From contig JAEZVA010000045.1 of NCBI GenBank assembly GCA_023443315.1, forward strand, positions 1 to 64,000: a stretch of 64,000 bases of DNA. Direction: 5' to 3'. The translations under genes and the position numbers were made by a program. Shown here piece after piece: positions 1 through 7,992 of this stretch. The first letter of the stretch is position 1; every line of letters begins with the position of its first letter. The notes below the pieces were generated by a model. That model worked only from the letters and a program-made list of their open reading frames with translations, was not told the DNA's origin and did no database searches. This stretch comes from Bacillota bacterium (lineage in GTDB: Bacteria; Bacillota; Clostridia; Oscillospirales; Ruminococcaceae).

Positions 1-1712
1 ACATCGGTTACGAGCATCCCGTCCGGCGTCCATGCGTCAAAGACCACCAGCTGCGTTTTGTATGCTCCGTCCGGATACCAGATGGGCGTGAAGTGGACGC
101 GCTGTTTGTACATGCTGTACAGGTTCTCTTTGAACTGAAACGCTGCGGAAAAGCCGCCGGTAAGCCGGTCGAGCAGCCTGCAATACTTATCGTACTTAAA
201 CTCAGGGAATAGTCCGACTACTGTCTGCACTCCGGTCGCCGAGCCGTTGGTGGATACGGCGGTACCCACATCGGCATTAAAGCCGTACCCGCTTTTCATG
301 GTTTTACCTGATGCGGTCGGCACCTTTTCGTCCGGATTCGTTTGCGCCTTTGAAACATTCAGGGATGCAAAGTAATCGTGCCGTTCGTAAAAGTACTTGC
401 CCATGCGCACCTTATCCGGAACTTGATAGCTCTCGGTGTAGCTCTCGCCGGTATAGGGGTCTGTATATGTTCTTGTTTCTGTTCGGTAGTAAATCTGAAT
501 CACAAACCACTTGTCCTTCTCACGGGCAGTGCGCTCACTGTAATCAAATATCTGTTCAACGAGGTAGCAGGAATAGGTATGCCAGTTTGCGCTTGTTTTG
601 CGCGGAATACTGCGCATCGAGGTCGGGATGGTAAACCCGTCGTTTCGGTCGCGCCCTGTTGGGTTCGGTGGCATGTATTTATTCAGGTCTACAATTGATG
701 CCGTAATGGAGCTTTTATCAAGCGTAATATCGCCGCTCGATTGAGCCGTGATGGTTACGCTTGTTTCATTGTTTGGGGTATGCCATTTTAACCAGACATA
801 CTGCGACGCGCCCTCCGGCATGGTAACAGGGAAGGTGATGCTGCCGTAGCTGCCCGCCTTTATTGTGACGGATGCTGGATTGCGTGGATTGGTATCCTCT
901 TTGGCGGTGACGATAAACGAGGTAATAACGTCGGTGTTGACGCGGTACTCAATCTCGCCCTTGCCCGTTTCTTCAGTTTCCTTAAAGCGCACAGAGCCAA
1001 GCCCCAGCGAAGATATAATGGTGGCATTGCTTTTGATTCCGGTGATGCTGCCGCTGTAGGCAGGGTACCCTAAATCGTCACGCTCGAGGAACATGGCAAG
1101 CGGCAGATTTTGATGGGTCAGCAGTCCCATCTTGCTCTTGAGTGCACCGCCCACCATTTGGTCGTATATGGCGGCTTCAGTAGCTGTCATGGCAAGACTG
1201 ATGCCGTTGTAGGTGAAGTACGCAATCGGTTCGATTAGCAGGACGTACTGACCGCTGATCAGCTCATCGTAGTCGAAACTTAGTTGCTCACAGAACCCGC
1301 GTAACACACCCTCATCGGAGAAATACTGCTTGACTGCGGCGATGTTCCCTGCACCACCGGAGCTTATAATTGGAGGTAAAGAAGTGGTAGGTTGTACATC
1401 ATCATATCCACCCAACTTAGGAGACAAAGAAGATGAACTTCTGTACTGTAGTTTGTTTTTTTTACCGAAATGATAAGTGGATGCTGGTTGAGGATTGTTT
1501 GTAAAGTCCACTGGTGTGGTTACCGAAGCAAAGGTTTCATCCTCTAAAATAGTAACCCTTACGCCGTCCTGACCGTTCCAAAAGTTGTCGTCTGTTCCGC
1601 TTTCCAAATCACCTCCACCGCCATCGACGTTTGGATCACCTTCCGCAAAACAAGGAATAGTAAGCAGAAATGAAAGACACAGCATAATAGAAATAATTCG
1701 CCTAATTTTCAA
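1..1712 (-). CDS. Large secreted protein of the integrative element (partial, C-terminus off the left edge)
   Basis: The minus strand is open from about 1720 to the window edge (at least 570 residues). The N-terminus is a signal peptide: basic n-region (KIRR), hydrophobic core CLSFLLTIP and cleavage near CFA|EG, so the product is exported. The mature part starts with an acidic Gly/Asp-rich stretch and continues as a large extracellular protein, probably rich in beta structure. No catalytic motif was recognised. No ATG fits upstream of the signal peptide. GGAGG at 1728-1732 is followed by possible starts ATT, CTG or TTG; TTG at 1710-1712 gives a normal MKIRR start but the spacing is long (15 nt). 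From memory, similar hypothetical proteins recur beside Tad-like genes in clostridial elements. Function unknown. Confidence 0.7.
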   Translation of the reverse strand, partial: MKIRRIISIMLCLSFLLTIPCFAEGDPNVDGGGGDLESGTDDNFWNGQDGVRVTILEDETFASVTTPVDFTNNPQPASTYHFGKKNKLQYRSSSSLSPKLGGYDDVQPTTSLPPIISSGGAGNIAAVKQYFSDEGVLRGFCEQLSFDYDELISGQYVLLIEPIAYFTYNGISLAMTATEAAIYDQMVGGALKSKMGLLTHQNLPLAMFLERDDLGYPAYSGSITGIKSNATIISSLGLGSVRFKETEETGKGEIEYRVNTDVITSFIVTAKEDTNPRNPASVTIKAGSYGSITFPVTMPEGASQYVWLKWHTPNNETSVTITAQSSGDITLDKSSITASIVDLNKYMPPNPTGRDRNDGFTIPTSMRSIPRKTSANWHTYSCYLVEQIFDYSERTAREKDKWFVIQIYYRTETRTYTDPYTGESYTESYQVPDKVRMGKYFYERHDYFASLNVSKAQTNPDEKVPTASGKTMKSGYGFNADVGTAVSTNGSATGVQTVVGLFPEFKYDKYCRLLDRLTGGFSAAFQFKENLYSMYKQRVHFTPIWYPDGAYKTQLVVFDAWTPDGMLVTD

Positions 1713-1743
1713 TCGCAGAATAACCGCCCTCCTTTCAAGACAT

Positions 1744-1774
1744 AAAAAAAGAGTGCGGATTTTCTCCACACTCT
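1744..1774 (-). terminator. Intrinsic terminator after the DUF6550-like gene
   Basis: On the minus strand, arms GAGTGTGGA and TCCGCACTC form a hairpin with a GAAAA loop followed by seven Ts. It lies just downstream of the gene ending at 1790 and upstream of the secreted-protein gene, so the latter may have its own promoter or depend on read-through. Confidence 0.8.
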
Positions 1775-1789
1775 CTATAAAAAACTGAT

Positions 1790-2248
1790 TTAATAGCCGA
1801 CTATGTTGCCATTTGGATCCATATTAGCAGTATCATGTGTCCCTTCGCCCTCATCATCTACCCAGCCAAACCCGGGAAACCACTTCTGCCCCTTTTCATT
1901 AGTATCTCCACCCTTCGGAGTATCCTTGGGCGGTGAGGCTGGCTGCTTATCGTCTTTCACGTCCGGTGTAACTTCTGACGTCGGATTATCAGGCAAGACG
2001 GTTTCGGGCGTAAGAGCATCATCCTGTGTCGGTTGCTGCGTAGCGTCCGGCACTGGCACAGCTATCTCAGGGATTATAACATTATCTATTGGAGTCTGCT
2101 CAACAGGCTGTGAGCTTACCGGGACAGGGTCGTCTATGAGAATGGGCTGCGCTTGACCGCGGATGTACCAATAGAACAGCGCCGCAGCCGCGATAAGGAG
2201 TACGGGAATTGCCACTAAAACTACCGCTTTTAACTTCATAACAGTCAA
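1790..2248 (-). CDS. DUF6550-like membrane-anchored, Pro/Thr/Asp-rich extracellular protein
   Basis: This 152-residue protein has one N-terminal hydrophobic segment (about residues 6-28) followed by a low-complexity Pro/Thr/Asp/Val linker. It ends in a conserved-looking motif, WFPGFGWVDDEGEGT, then a short Asn/Gly tail. The architecture and the PGFGWV tail match my recollection of the DUF6550 family found in clostridial conjugative elements. It is likely an anchored stalk-like envelope protein. It starts with ATG after AAGGAGT and lies at the distal end of the Tad-type cluster, so a role in the same surface structure is inferred. No enzymatic motif is present. Confidence 0.65.
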   Translation of the reverse strand: MTVMKLKAVVLVAIPVLLIAAAALFYWYIRGQAQPILIDDPVPVSSQPVEQTPIDNVIIPEIAVPVPDATQQPTQDDALTPETVLPDNPTSEVTPDVKDDKQPASPPKDTPKGGDTNEKGQKWFPGFGWVDDEGEGTHDTANMDPNGNIVGY

Positions 2249-2293
2249 CTCCTTCTGTATTTAGTATACCATATTTTAGTTGAAAAAGCAAGG

Positions 2294-2320
2294 AAAACCG
2301 CATGGTTGTGCGGTTTTTAT
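2294..2320 (-). terminator. Hairpin terminator
   Basis: Arms AACCGCA and TGCGGTT with a short loop, T-rich on both sides. It overlaps the 3' end of the coiled-coil gene (stop near 2317) and separates it from the DUF6550-like gene. Confidence 0.6.
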
Positions 2321-2925
2321 AGTTCCATATCTATACCGCGTGGTGGCTTTGGCTTCTGCGGCGATTGAGGATTGAGCTGATTACTTAGAAATTCGTTCTC
2401 CTGTGTAAGCTGTTGAATCGTTCGCAGCATCTCATGATTTCGAGCGATATGTCCTTCATTTTCAGCTCTAAGTTCATCAATTTGCGTCTGCAGCTGCCTA
2501 TTCTGAAGATTCACCTTTTGCAGCTCATCTGCAAAATCTCTCAACCTATCGACGCTATCCTTGATGCCACGCTGTTTATCCGTGAGATTGTCATAACGCA
2601 GCTGTTCAGCTGTATGCGCGGTCTTCAGCAAACTGTCTATCGATTGTACTCTTTGTGAAATCAACTTCGTGCTGAAGGAAAGATCATCAGCATGTTTCAG
2701 TAATAACTTGTGCTCCCCTGCAAGCCCTTCATGTTCACGGGATCTCACAGTATGTTCATTTTTTAATTCCGCACATTTGTCATTCAGCTTATTATGATGC
2801 TCTCTGCTTTCTTTGGAGTGTGCATTGACCCGGTCATATGTACGTTTTCCGGTGAATATTTCAATTATAATTACGCCTACCAAAGCAGCGCCAGCAGAAA
2901 TAACCGCAGTAATAATGCTCTCCAC
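2317..2925 (-). CDS. Membrane-anchored coiled-coil protein
   Basis: This 202-residue protein has an N-terminal transmembrane helix (about residues 5-25, AVISAGAALVGVIIIEIF) followed by a long, highly charged heptad-like region to about residue 185 and a short Pro-rich tail. This predicts a bitopic membrane protein with a long coiled-coil domain. The start is GTG behind GAGGAG. It is co-directional with the Tad-type genes. Family not recognised; a structural or scaffolding role in the envelope machine is only inference. Confidence 0.6.
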   Translation of the reverse strand: MESIITAVISAGAALVGVIIIEIFTGKRTYDRVNAHSKESREHHNKLNDKCAELKNEHTVRSREHEGLAGEHKLLLKHADDLSFSTKLISQRVQSIDSLLKTAHTAEQLRYDNLTDKQRGIKDSVDRLRDFADELQKVNLQNRQLQTQIDELRAENEGHIARNHEMLRTIQQLTQENEFLSNQLNPQSPQKPKPPRGIDMEL

Positions 2926-2994
2926 AATTAGTTGCTCCTCAATTATAATGTACCTCCATTCTACAAAATTTTACTTAACTTGTCAAAGCAACAA

Positions 2995-3267
2995 TCAGTT
3001 ACCAACTGCAGTAACACACGCGCTGCATAGATCCTCTTCGACCCAACTACAACCCTCGGGGCAAGCATTATGCTGCGTGCATCCGCATACCCGACAAACA
3101 GCTTCTTCGGCAGCTTTCCTTGTTATGTACTTCTGCCAACATAGCCATGGTTTGTTGCTTTTGCATTTCACCGGATCCTTGTCACAATCAGGAGGGCATC
3201 CCAAATAGTCACCAAGAAACCTACAGGCGAGACCCAACTCCACCGGTAATTCTTTTTTCTCTTTCAT
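2995..3267 (-). CDS. Small cysteine-rich protein, likely zinc-binding
   Basis: This 90-residue protein has about 13 cysteines in two groups. The C-terminal block CRVCGCTQHNACPEGC...DLCSAC is a motif I recognise from phage- and plasmid-encoded small proteins and from tails of some ParB-like proteins; the spacing suggests zinc binding. The N-terminal block (CPPDCDKDPVKC) could bind a second metal. It starts with ATG at 3267, 11 bp downstream of the small membrane protein gene, in the same direction. Function unknown; it is probably an element-specific accessory protein. Confidence 0.6.
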   Translation of the reverse strand: MKEKKELPVELGLACRFLGDYLGCPPDCDKDPVKCKSNKPWLCWQKYITRKAAEEAVCRVCGCTQHNACPEGCSWVEEDLCSACVTAVGN

Positions 3268-3278
3268 GGCTTATCCTT

Positions 3279-3518
3279 TCATATAGGAGCTGTATCGGAT
3301 GAATCTTCAAGCAGCTCGTCCAGCTCCTCCTGCGGAACCTGCTCCACCTTGACCTTGCTTTCCTTTTTGATTCCCGGATACTCAATGTCAGGCAACGGTG
3401 CCGGTGCCGGAGCAGCGTAGTTAACCGTGTTAATCGCGATATACGCCCACACGCCGAGCACGATTGTGAGCAGAATGAAGACCGAAAAAGCAATGAGCAG
3501 CTTCTGTTGTAATTTCAT
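3279..3518 (-). CDS. Small bitopic membrane protein
   Basis: This 79-residue protein has a basic N-terminus (MKLQQK), one hydrophobic helix (residues 8-30) and an acidic Pro/Glu-rich tail. Its ATG overlaps the stop of the upstream gene (3515-3518, ATGA), so the two are translationally coupled. It is too short for a family assignment. Its place in the cluster suggests an accessory subunit of the Tad-like envelope apparatus. Confidence 0.55.
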   Translation of the reverse strand: MKLQQKLLIAFSVFILLTIVLGVWAYIAINTVNYAAPAPAPLPDIEYPGIKKESKVKVEQVPQEELDELLEDSSDTAPI

Positions 3519-3805
3519 GGGATCACCTCCTCTGATGGCGCGTTATCCGACCACACCAACCCAAACCCTACATGATCCGCCCGAGCTTGCAGCATAATCT
3601 TCTGTATGGCAATGTTGAGCCTTTTGTCTTGGATATCCGCGTCAACAATAATCAGCATACCTCCTTGCTTTTTCATGCCATCGTAAACAAGCTCAACAAG
3701 CTCCGTCTGTGGGTCGGTGATAATAACCTTTCTCCCACCCGGCATATGTTCCAGTGCTTGAATGATGGGTACCATCTCCTTTCTGTAACGTGTGATCAGG
3801 ATCAA
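3515..3805 (-). CDS. Small cytosolic protein of unknown function
   Basis: This 96-residue protein has no signal or membrane segment. It has alternating beta/alpha character with hydrophobic strands KVIITD and MLIIVDAD, reminiscent of a Rossmann-like or P-loop-fold fragment but without a P-loop. It overlaps by 4 bp with the downstream membrane protein gene. It may be a regulatory partner of the element's ATPases, but nothing in the sequence proves this. Confidence 0.5.
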   Translation of the reverse strand: MILITRYRKEMVPIIQALEHMPGGRKVIITDPQTELVELVYDGMKKQGGMLIIVDADIQDKRLNIAIQKIMLQARADHVGFGLVWSDNAPSEEVIP

Positions 3806-3871
3806 CTATTCAACCTCCAATGCAATCATTTATTCGCTAACATATGTACATGAATGACACCGAGCCACCAC

Positions 3872-4444
3872 TTAAAACCTTGAAACATAAGTGGATTGAT
3901 GTCTCATATTCAGTCGGATTGAGGGCAAATGTCCAAACCCAAACGACAACGGTACTTCTACTACACAGGTCGTGAGATATTTGCTTTGTTGTGTGTTGTC
4001 ACCCAGCGGAGTGATGATTGCCTCCACATGGATGTTATATATCTTGTATTCGTAATCTGTTCTACCGCTGTACAGGTGTACATAACCTCCTCCTTGAGAC
4101 TTGAGATTAAGAAGACTGCGCAGTTTGTATACCACATCAGCGGTTGTGACCGTTTTGGTCCAGCCGCCTGCACCATCCGGTGTATATGCCCCGCTGTTAC
4201 CTTCTCTTACTCCGTGATAGGTGTTATACGAATTGCTGGTCGCAGTCGTGGTAATTGAACTTTCGACGGCGTCCCGGATACCGATGTAAATGGTGTTAAC
4301 ACGGGTTACTTCAAGAATAGCGACGAAAAGCATAATTAGGCACACAAAACCTATTAACATCGCCATATAGGTGCTGATACCTTTTTTGCATCGGAGTTTA
4401 TTTCGCAGACGTTCTATGATTGGGACAGGCGTGCAAATTGTCAT
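3872..4444 (-). CDS. TadE-like pseudopilin
   Basis: This 190-residue protein has a basic N-terminus ending in KKGISTYMAMLIGF, then a hydrophobic helix (about residues 24-48) with a Glu (ILEVTR) and an extracellular-type beta-rich C-terminal domain. This is the layout of TadE/TadF pseudopilins, with a prepilin-like G-I-S junction ahead of the helix. Its start overlaps the stop of the upstream pseudopilin gene (4441-4444). Together with that gene and the Flp-like pilin it forms the pilin block. The prepilin peptidase at 11205-11639 is the likely processing enzyme. Confidence 0.65.
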   Translation of the reverse strand: MTICTPVPIIERLRNKLRCKKGISTYMAMLIGFVCLIMLFVAILEVTRVNTIYIGIRDAVESSITTTATSNSYNTYHGVREGNSGAYTPDGAGGWTKTVTTADVVYKLRSLLNLKSQGGGYVHLYSGRTDYEYKIYNIHVEAIITPLGDNTQQSKYLTTCVVEVPLSFGFGHLPSIRLNMRHQSTYVSRF

Positions 4445-4878
4445 TTATGGTACACCTCGCTTCGTCCGGTCGCCCTACCTTGCAGCGGTATCTCAAAGGT
4501 TAACAGTTTCACTTTGGTGGCGACAATTACCGTAAATTCATTCTCAAGCTGTATCTTTCCGCTTCTTGTGACTGTTAGCTGTGCATCCAAATTTAACACA
4601 TCACATAACCGTGCATACTCAGTTTTAGCGCTATTATCATACGCTCCTTTAATTTCAATGTAACGGGCAATTTCGGTTGCGACTTCTTCACAATTCTTTT
4701 TTACCATCATAATCGCATAGGTTTCAATCGCGAAAACAAGTAGCATTGCAAGAAACACTAGCCCAATCAGTGCCGCCATATACGTAGATACTCCGCGGCG
4801 TTCACGCAATTTATGTATTGCCTTTTTTAACACTTCATTAACCCCTTTCGTAAGGATTAAGGGACGTATCAATTTCAT
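4441..4878 (-). CDS. TadE/DUF4320-like pseudopilin
   Basis: This 145-residue protein has a basic leader (KLRERRG), then VSTYMAALIGLVFLAMLLVF as the membrane helix, an amphipathic segment (NCEEVATEIARYIEIKG) and a C-terminal strand region with SGKIQLENEFTV. That last motif closely resembles what I know of DUF4320 proteins in clostridial conjugative elements. The RERRGVSTYM junction matches that of its neighbour (RCKKGISTYM), so both probably share a processing enzyme. It is co-transcribed and overlapping with the next gene. Confidence 0.65.
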   Translation of the reverse strand: MKLIRPLILTKGVNEVLKKAIHKLRERRGVSTYMAALIGLVFLAMLLVFAIETYAIMMVKKNCEEVATEIARYIEIKGAYDNSAKTEYARLCDVLNLDAQLTVTRSGKIQLENEFTVIVATKVKLLTFEIPLQGRATGRSEVYHK

Positions 4879-4900
4879 GGTACGTCCCTGCTAAGTTTTA

Positions 4901-5128
4901 TTATGAGTAATTGAAAATCTCCTGAATTTTCTTGCTGATATTATCACCAAGTATATTTATTTGCTCCTTGAAAAGCGCATACATAATTGCAGCGAGTACC
5001 AACACGATTCCAATCATTACAAGAACCTCAATGAAGGTTATCGCACCTCTGTTATTACTAAGTGCGGTTTTTGTTTTGAAAAACAGCTCGGTCGTTTTTT
5101 TGTTGATTTGCTTACTAATCTTTCTCAT
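4901..5128 (-). CDS. Flp-like pilin / prepilin
   Basis: This 75-residue protein has a long basic leader (about 28 residues), then NNRGAITFIEVLVMIGIVLV, the class III/Flp prepilin pattern: Gly at the cleavage site, a glutamate near +5/+6 and a hydrophobic assembly helix. The mature part would be about 47 residues, typical of Flp pilins. If cleavage follows the Gly, the Glu is at +6 rather than the usual +5. It lies directly downstream of tadC. It is likely the major pilin, assembled by TadA/TadB/TadC. Confidence 0.7.
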   Translation of the reverse strand: MRKISKQINKKTTELFFKTKTALSNNRGAITFIEVLVMIGIVLVLAAIMYALFKEQINILGDNISKKIQEIFNYS

Positions 5129-5145
5129 TTTTCTATTCCTTTCAT

Positions 5146-6006
5146 CTAAAAAAATTGGGAGGAGTTGCCCAGGACCTGAGTAAGTAATACATACATAAGC
5201 ATTACTACAATCAGGACAAAGGTAATAAGCATTGCACCGTTGAGTTTACCGGGGCGCATGATAATCTCACGCCTCAACCGTTCAATATGTTCTTTGCGGA
5301 ATTCCTCATTTTTAATTTGAAAATACATCACTTGATCTTCTCCACGTAGGACCGACAGCAGCCCTCGTACAAGCTCACTGAGCTTTGAACTGCCGATGCG
5401 CCCCTCCAATTTGCGCAGGGCGGTTTCATCAGTGCCAGTCTTCATGTCGGCCAGCGTGATATCAAGCTCCTCGCGCAGCTCTTCGCAGCACACCTTCCGG
5501 TAGCTGCGCAGTATCTTGATGACGTCCTTTGTGGTGTGCAGGCTATTTGAGATGGTGCTTGCAAACTTCGGCAGCTCCGCCTCAATGCGTTCCCGCTTGA
5601 TTTTCAACAGCTTGTCCGGCTCCTTCATCTGCCTCCAGTAGGAATAAATAGCAAGCCCTATTGGTGGAAATATAAGTAATGGAGATAGGAACATCAGTGG
5701 AATTGCAAAAGCGCCAACAATGATTGATTGAGACAAAGAACTGGCACAGTAGTGGCGTGCGGTAATATCATTGCCGATTGTTTTAAGCGTTTGGTCAAGA
5801 CGTTCCATCTGCAAATCGTTCCATGGAACATTCTGCTCAAGAACCTTTGTGAGTGGTTCTAATAGCACCTCCAACAATTTGCGTTCCTTTACAATTTTGC
5901 TTGCTGACATGGCTTTACGTGCAGACTGTGATGGAATTAGTACATATTCAGTGACAATGAAATAAAGTCCAATACTCGAAAGACTAACGGACAAAATGAT
6001 TCCCAA
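5146..6006 (-). CDS. tadC: TadC-like type II/IV secretion inner-membrane platform protein
   Basis: This 286-residue protein has an N-terminal membrane helix, a cytosolic region with Leu/Glu/Arg-rich helices, a central double hydrophobic segment (about residues 85-120) and a C-terminal helix (ITFVLIVVMLMYVLL). This is the T2SSF/GspF-like layout of TadC. It forms the platform with TadB, against which the CpaF/TadA ATPase works. It starts 12 bp downstream of tadB and is followed by the pilin gene, in the canonical tadB-tadC order. Confidence 0.7.
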   Translation of the reverse strand: MGIILSVSLSSIGLYFIVTEYVLIPSQSARKAMSASKIVKERKLLEVLLEPLTKVLEQNVPWNDLQMERLDQTLKTIGNDITARHYCASSLSQSIIVGAFAIPLMFLSPLLIFPPIGLAIYSYWRQMKEPDKLLKIKRERIEAELPKFASTISNSLHTTKDVIKILRSYRKVCCEELREELDITLADMKTGTDETALRKLEGRIGSSKLSELVRGLLSVLRGEDQVMYFQIKNEEFRKEHIERLRREIIMRPGKLNGAMLITFVLIVVMLMYVLLTQVLGNSSQFF

Positions 6007-6018
6007 TTACTTCCCTCC

Positions 6019-6984
6019 TTAATCGATTGGCTGTGATAGGTTTACGGCTTTGTTCATTCCCCAAAACAGAGTTGCTGAATATGCAGTGATTAACACCTTG
6101 CCTCCAAAGGTACCTATGAGAACATCAAGGTTAATCAGTTCATTATTAAGGAGATACAACAAAAGCAAAATCGCCAATTCAGTTATAATTAGATTGCGAA
6201 AATCGCGAGTTGGTTTTAGCAAAACAGTCTCCATGGATTGCTGTAGTTCCTTATTATCTCGGAACTGGTCAACGATGGGCTGCAGGCTGTGCTTCAGCTC
6301 ACGGTCGTTCTGGCACAACAGCATGGTATCGCACCACTCGTGCCAGATGCTGTTTGCAAAGGACAGCTTCATCTTCTCGATTGCACTGGGCACGTTTGCG
6401 TTAACAAAGTTAACCTCATTCAGAAAGCCCGCAAATACCTCCTTTACCGGGCTTTCGATATACCTTAGGTTTTCTTCAATAGACTGCAACAGGTTCTCGT
6501 TTCGCATGTAGGATGTTGTGATAACGGATAGCGCCACCTCCAATTCATTTGATAGCCGGTTAATGTAGTGGTACTCGTTGTATTTGATGTACCACATGGG
6601 GATGAGGGTAAAGCCGACGCTGAGCACCGGCAGCAGCAGGATGTTCTGTGCAAGGATGGCAGTCACCGCACCGGCGAAAAAAAAGACCACACACAGCGTA
6701 TTGAGCAGTTTTACCTTGCTCTGCTGGTTTGTGGTCATGAGCACCTTGCGTGCCTGTTCAAAGTTCTTGCTCCAGAAGTTCACCCGTTGTCTACCTTGTA
6801 TCAGGTCGATGCGCTGTTTCAGGGTGTTTTGCCTGCCATCCTTTTGCTGTTCTAGAAACTGTTCCAGCCAGCCGCGCGCGTCTTTCTGCGCGTTGTTCAG
6901 GCGCTTAATCAGCGCCATAGGGCTGACGTTTAGGAAGCTGAGGGCGGCAATTAGGAGGAGGGCGAAGGTGATGAGATAGGGCAA
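6019..6984 (-). CDS. tadB: TadB-like inner-membrane platform protein
   Basis: This 321-residue protein has hydrophobic segments at about residues 3-20, 92-130 and 268-312 and a large cytosolic middle with the T2SSF-type helical region. It is the usual length for TadB and paired with tadC. In a standard tad operon it would follow tadA directly. Here 1 kb carrying an oppositely oriented AT-rich gene separates them, so tadB-tadC-pilins may be transcribed separately from tadA. Confidence 0.7.
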   Translation of the reverse strand: MPYLITFALLLIAALSFLNVSPMALIKRLNNAQKDARGWLEQFLEQQKDGRQNTLKQRIDLIQGRQRVNFWSKNFEQARKVLMTTNQQSKVKLLNTLCVVFFFAGAVTAILAQNILLLPVLSVGFTLIPMWYIKYNEYHYINRLSNELEVALSVITTSYMRNENLLQSIEENLRYIESPVKEVFAGFLNEVNFVNANVPSAIEKMKLSFANSIWHEWCDTMLLCQNDRELKHSLQPIVDQFRDNKELQQSMETVLLKPTRDFRNLIITELAILLLLYLLNNELINLDVLIGTFGGKVLITAYSATLFWGMNKAVNLSQPID

Positions 6985-7072
6985 ATAATCACGTCCTTTC
7001 TTGTAATTATATAATATTTCATACTGATTTATGGTACAATTGGGAATAACAATCTATATTAAGGAGTGCACC

Positions 7073-7981
7073 ATGAATAAATTAGTGGAGAAAATCAAAA
7101 GTAGTTCTCTATTCCAGTTTTTTAGCGACCATGTAGCTCTATTGACTGCATTGGTGGCTCTTTCTGGGACTATCGGCTCGCTTTTTATCAGCTATTCAAG
7201 ATATCTAGTTCTTCTTGCGAAATTTCACACTTACGGTATTCCCGTAGAGTATTTAAAGATTAACTCATCTTATGGCTTTGCCGACCTGTTTCTTCAGGGC
7301 TTGCTAGTTATAGGAATGCTTATTTCTATAGCCTTTTCTTATGTTGTTTTAGAAAGCGGGCATCAGAATAGACTCTCACGTAGAGCTGACAAAAACACAA
7401 ATGCAAACAGGAAGATATCGCAGCGTATTAATTCTTTCTTAAAGCGTTCATTCGTTTGGGTTGTTCTTTTTGTATTTATTATCGCTCCAATCAATTTAGC
7501 TATAATTTTAATCTTACTACGTCCCAATTTATCTCAGTTAAGATGTGCTGATGTTATATCTCTGCTCATTGGTGTTTTGGGATTGTTTCTGATTGAAGTT
7601 TTAGTATCGTTCTTAATGTTAAAGGTACTATCCAAAAATCCAAAAAAACCAGAAGAGGATACATCACAATCAGTCGAGTTAAATGCATTGGCTATAGTAA
7701 AAAAGTGTCTTACAAGCAGTCTTGTGCTAATGCTGTTCTTTTTCTGCGCTGGCGCATACTTTTATGGATATAAGACAGTAAAAGACAACAAGTCTTATTA
7801 CATTACCTCCATAGCGCCAAACGAAGATTATGCTATCGTATATTGGGATGACAATCGATGCATTTTGCTAAAATGTATCATTACTGGCAATGATATAAGA
7901 ATCGATACTAATGTTCAGCGGGTTATTGAAAACACAAATATTTCTTACACTAAAAAGATGTTTATAAATGTAGACATGTAA
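7073..7981 (+). CDS. AT-rich multi-pass membrane protein inserted between tadA and tadB
   Basis: This is a 302-residue protein. The start is ATG at 7073 behind AAGGAG (7061-7066); an earlier in-frame codon lacks a good site. About five hydrophobic segments occur (around residues 23-45, 73-92, 130-153, 165-188 and 222-245) and a short globular C-terminus. It is on the opposite strand to the surrounding tad genes, has clearly lower GC and ends 12 bp before the convergent tadA stop. No family recognised. Strand, composition and position point to acquired cargo rather than a pilus component. A defence, immunity or toxin role is possible but unproven. Confidence 0.65.
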   Translation: MNKLVEKIKSSSLFQFFSDHVALLTALVALSGTIGSLFISYSRYLVLLAKFHTYGIPVEYLKINSSYGFADLFLQGLLVIGMLISIAFSYVVLESGHQNRLSRRADKNTNANRKISQRINSFLKRSFVWVVLFVFIIAPINLAIILILLRPNLSQLRCADVISLLIGVLGLFLIEVLVSFLMLKVLSKNPKKPEEDTSQSVELNALAIVKKCLTSSLVLMLFFFCAGAYFYGYKTVKDNKSYYITSIAPNEDYAIVYWDDNRCILLKCIITGNDIRIDTNVQRVIENTNISYTKKMFINVDM

Positions 7982-7992
7982 ACCATTATGTT

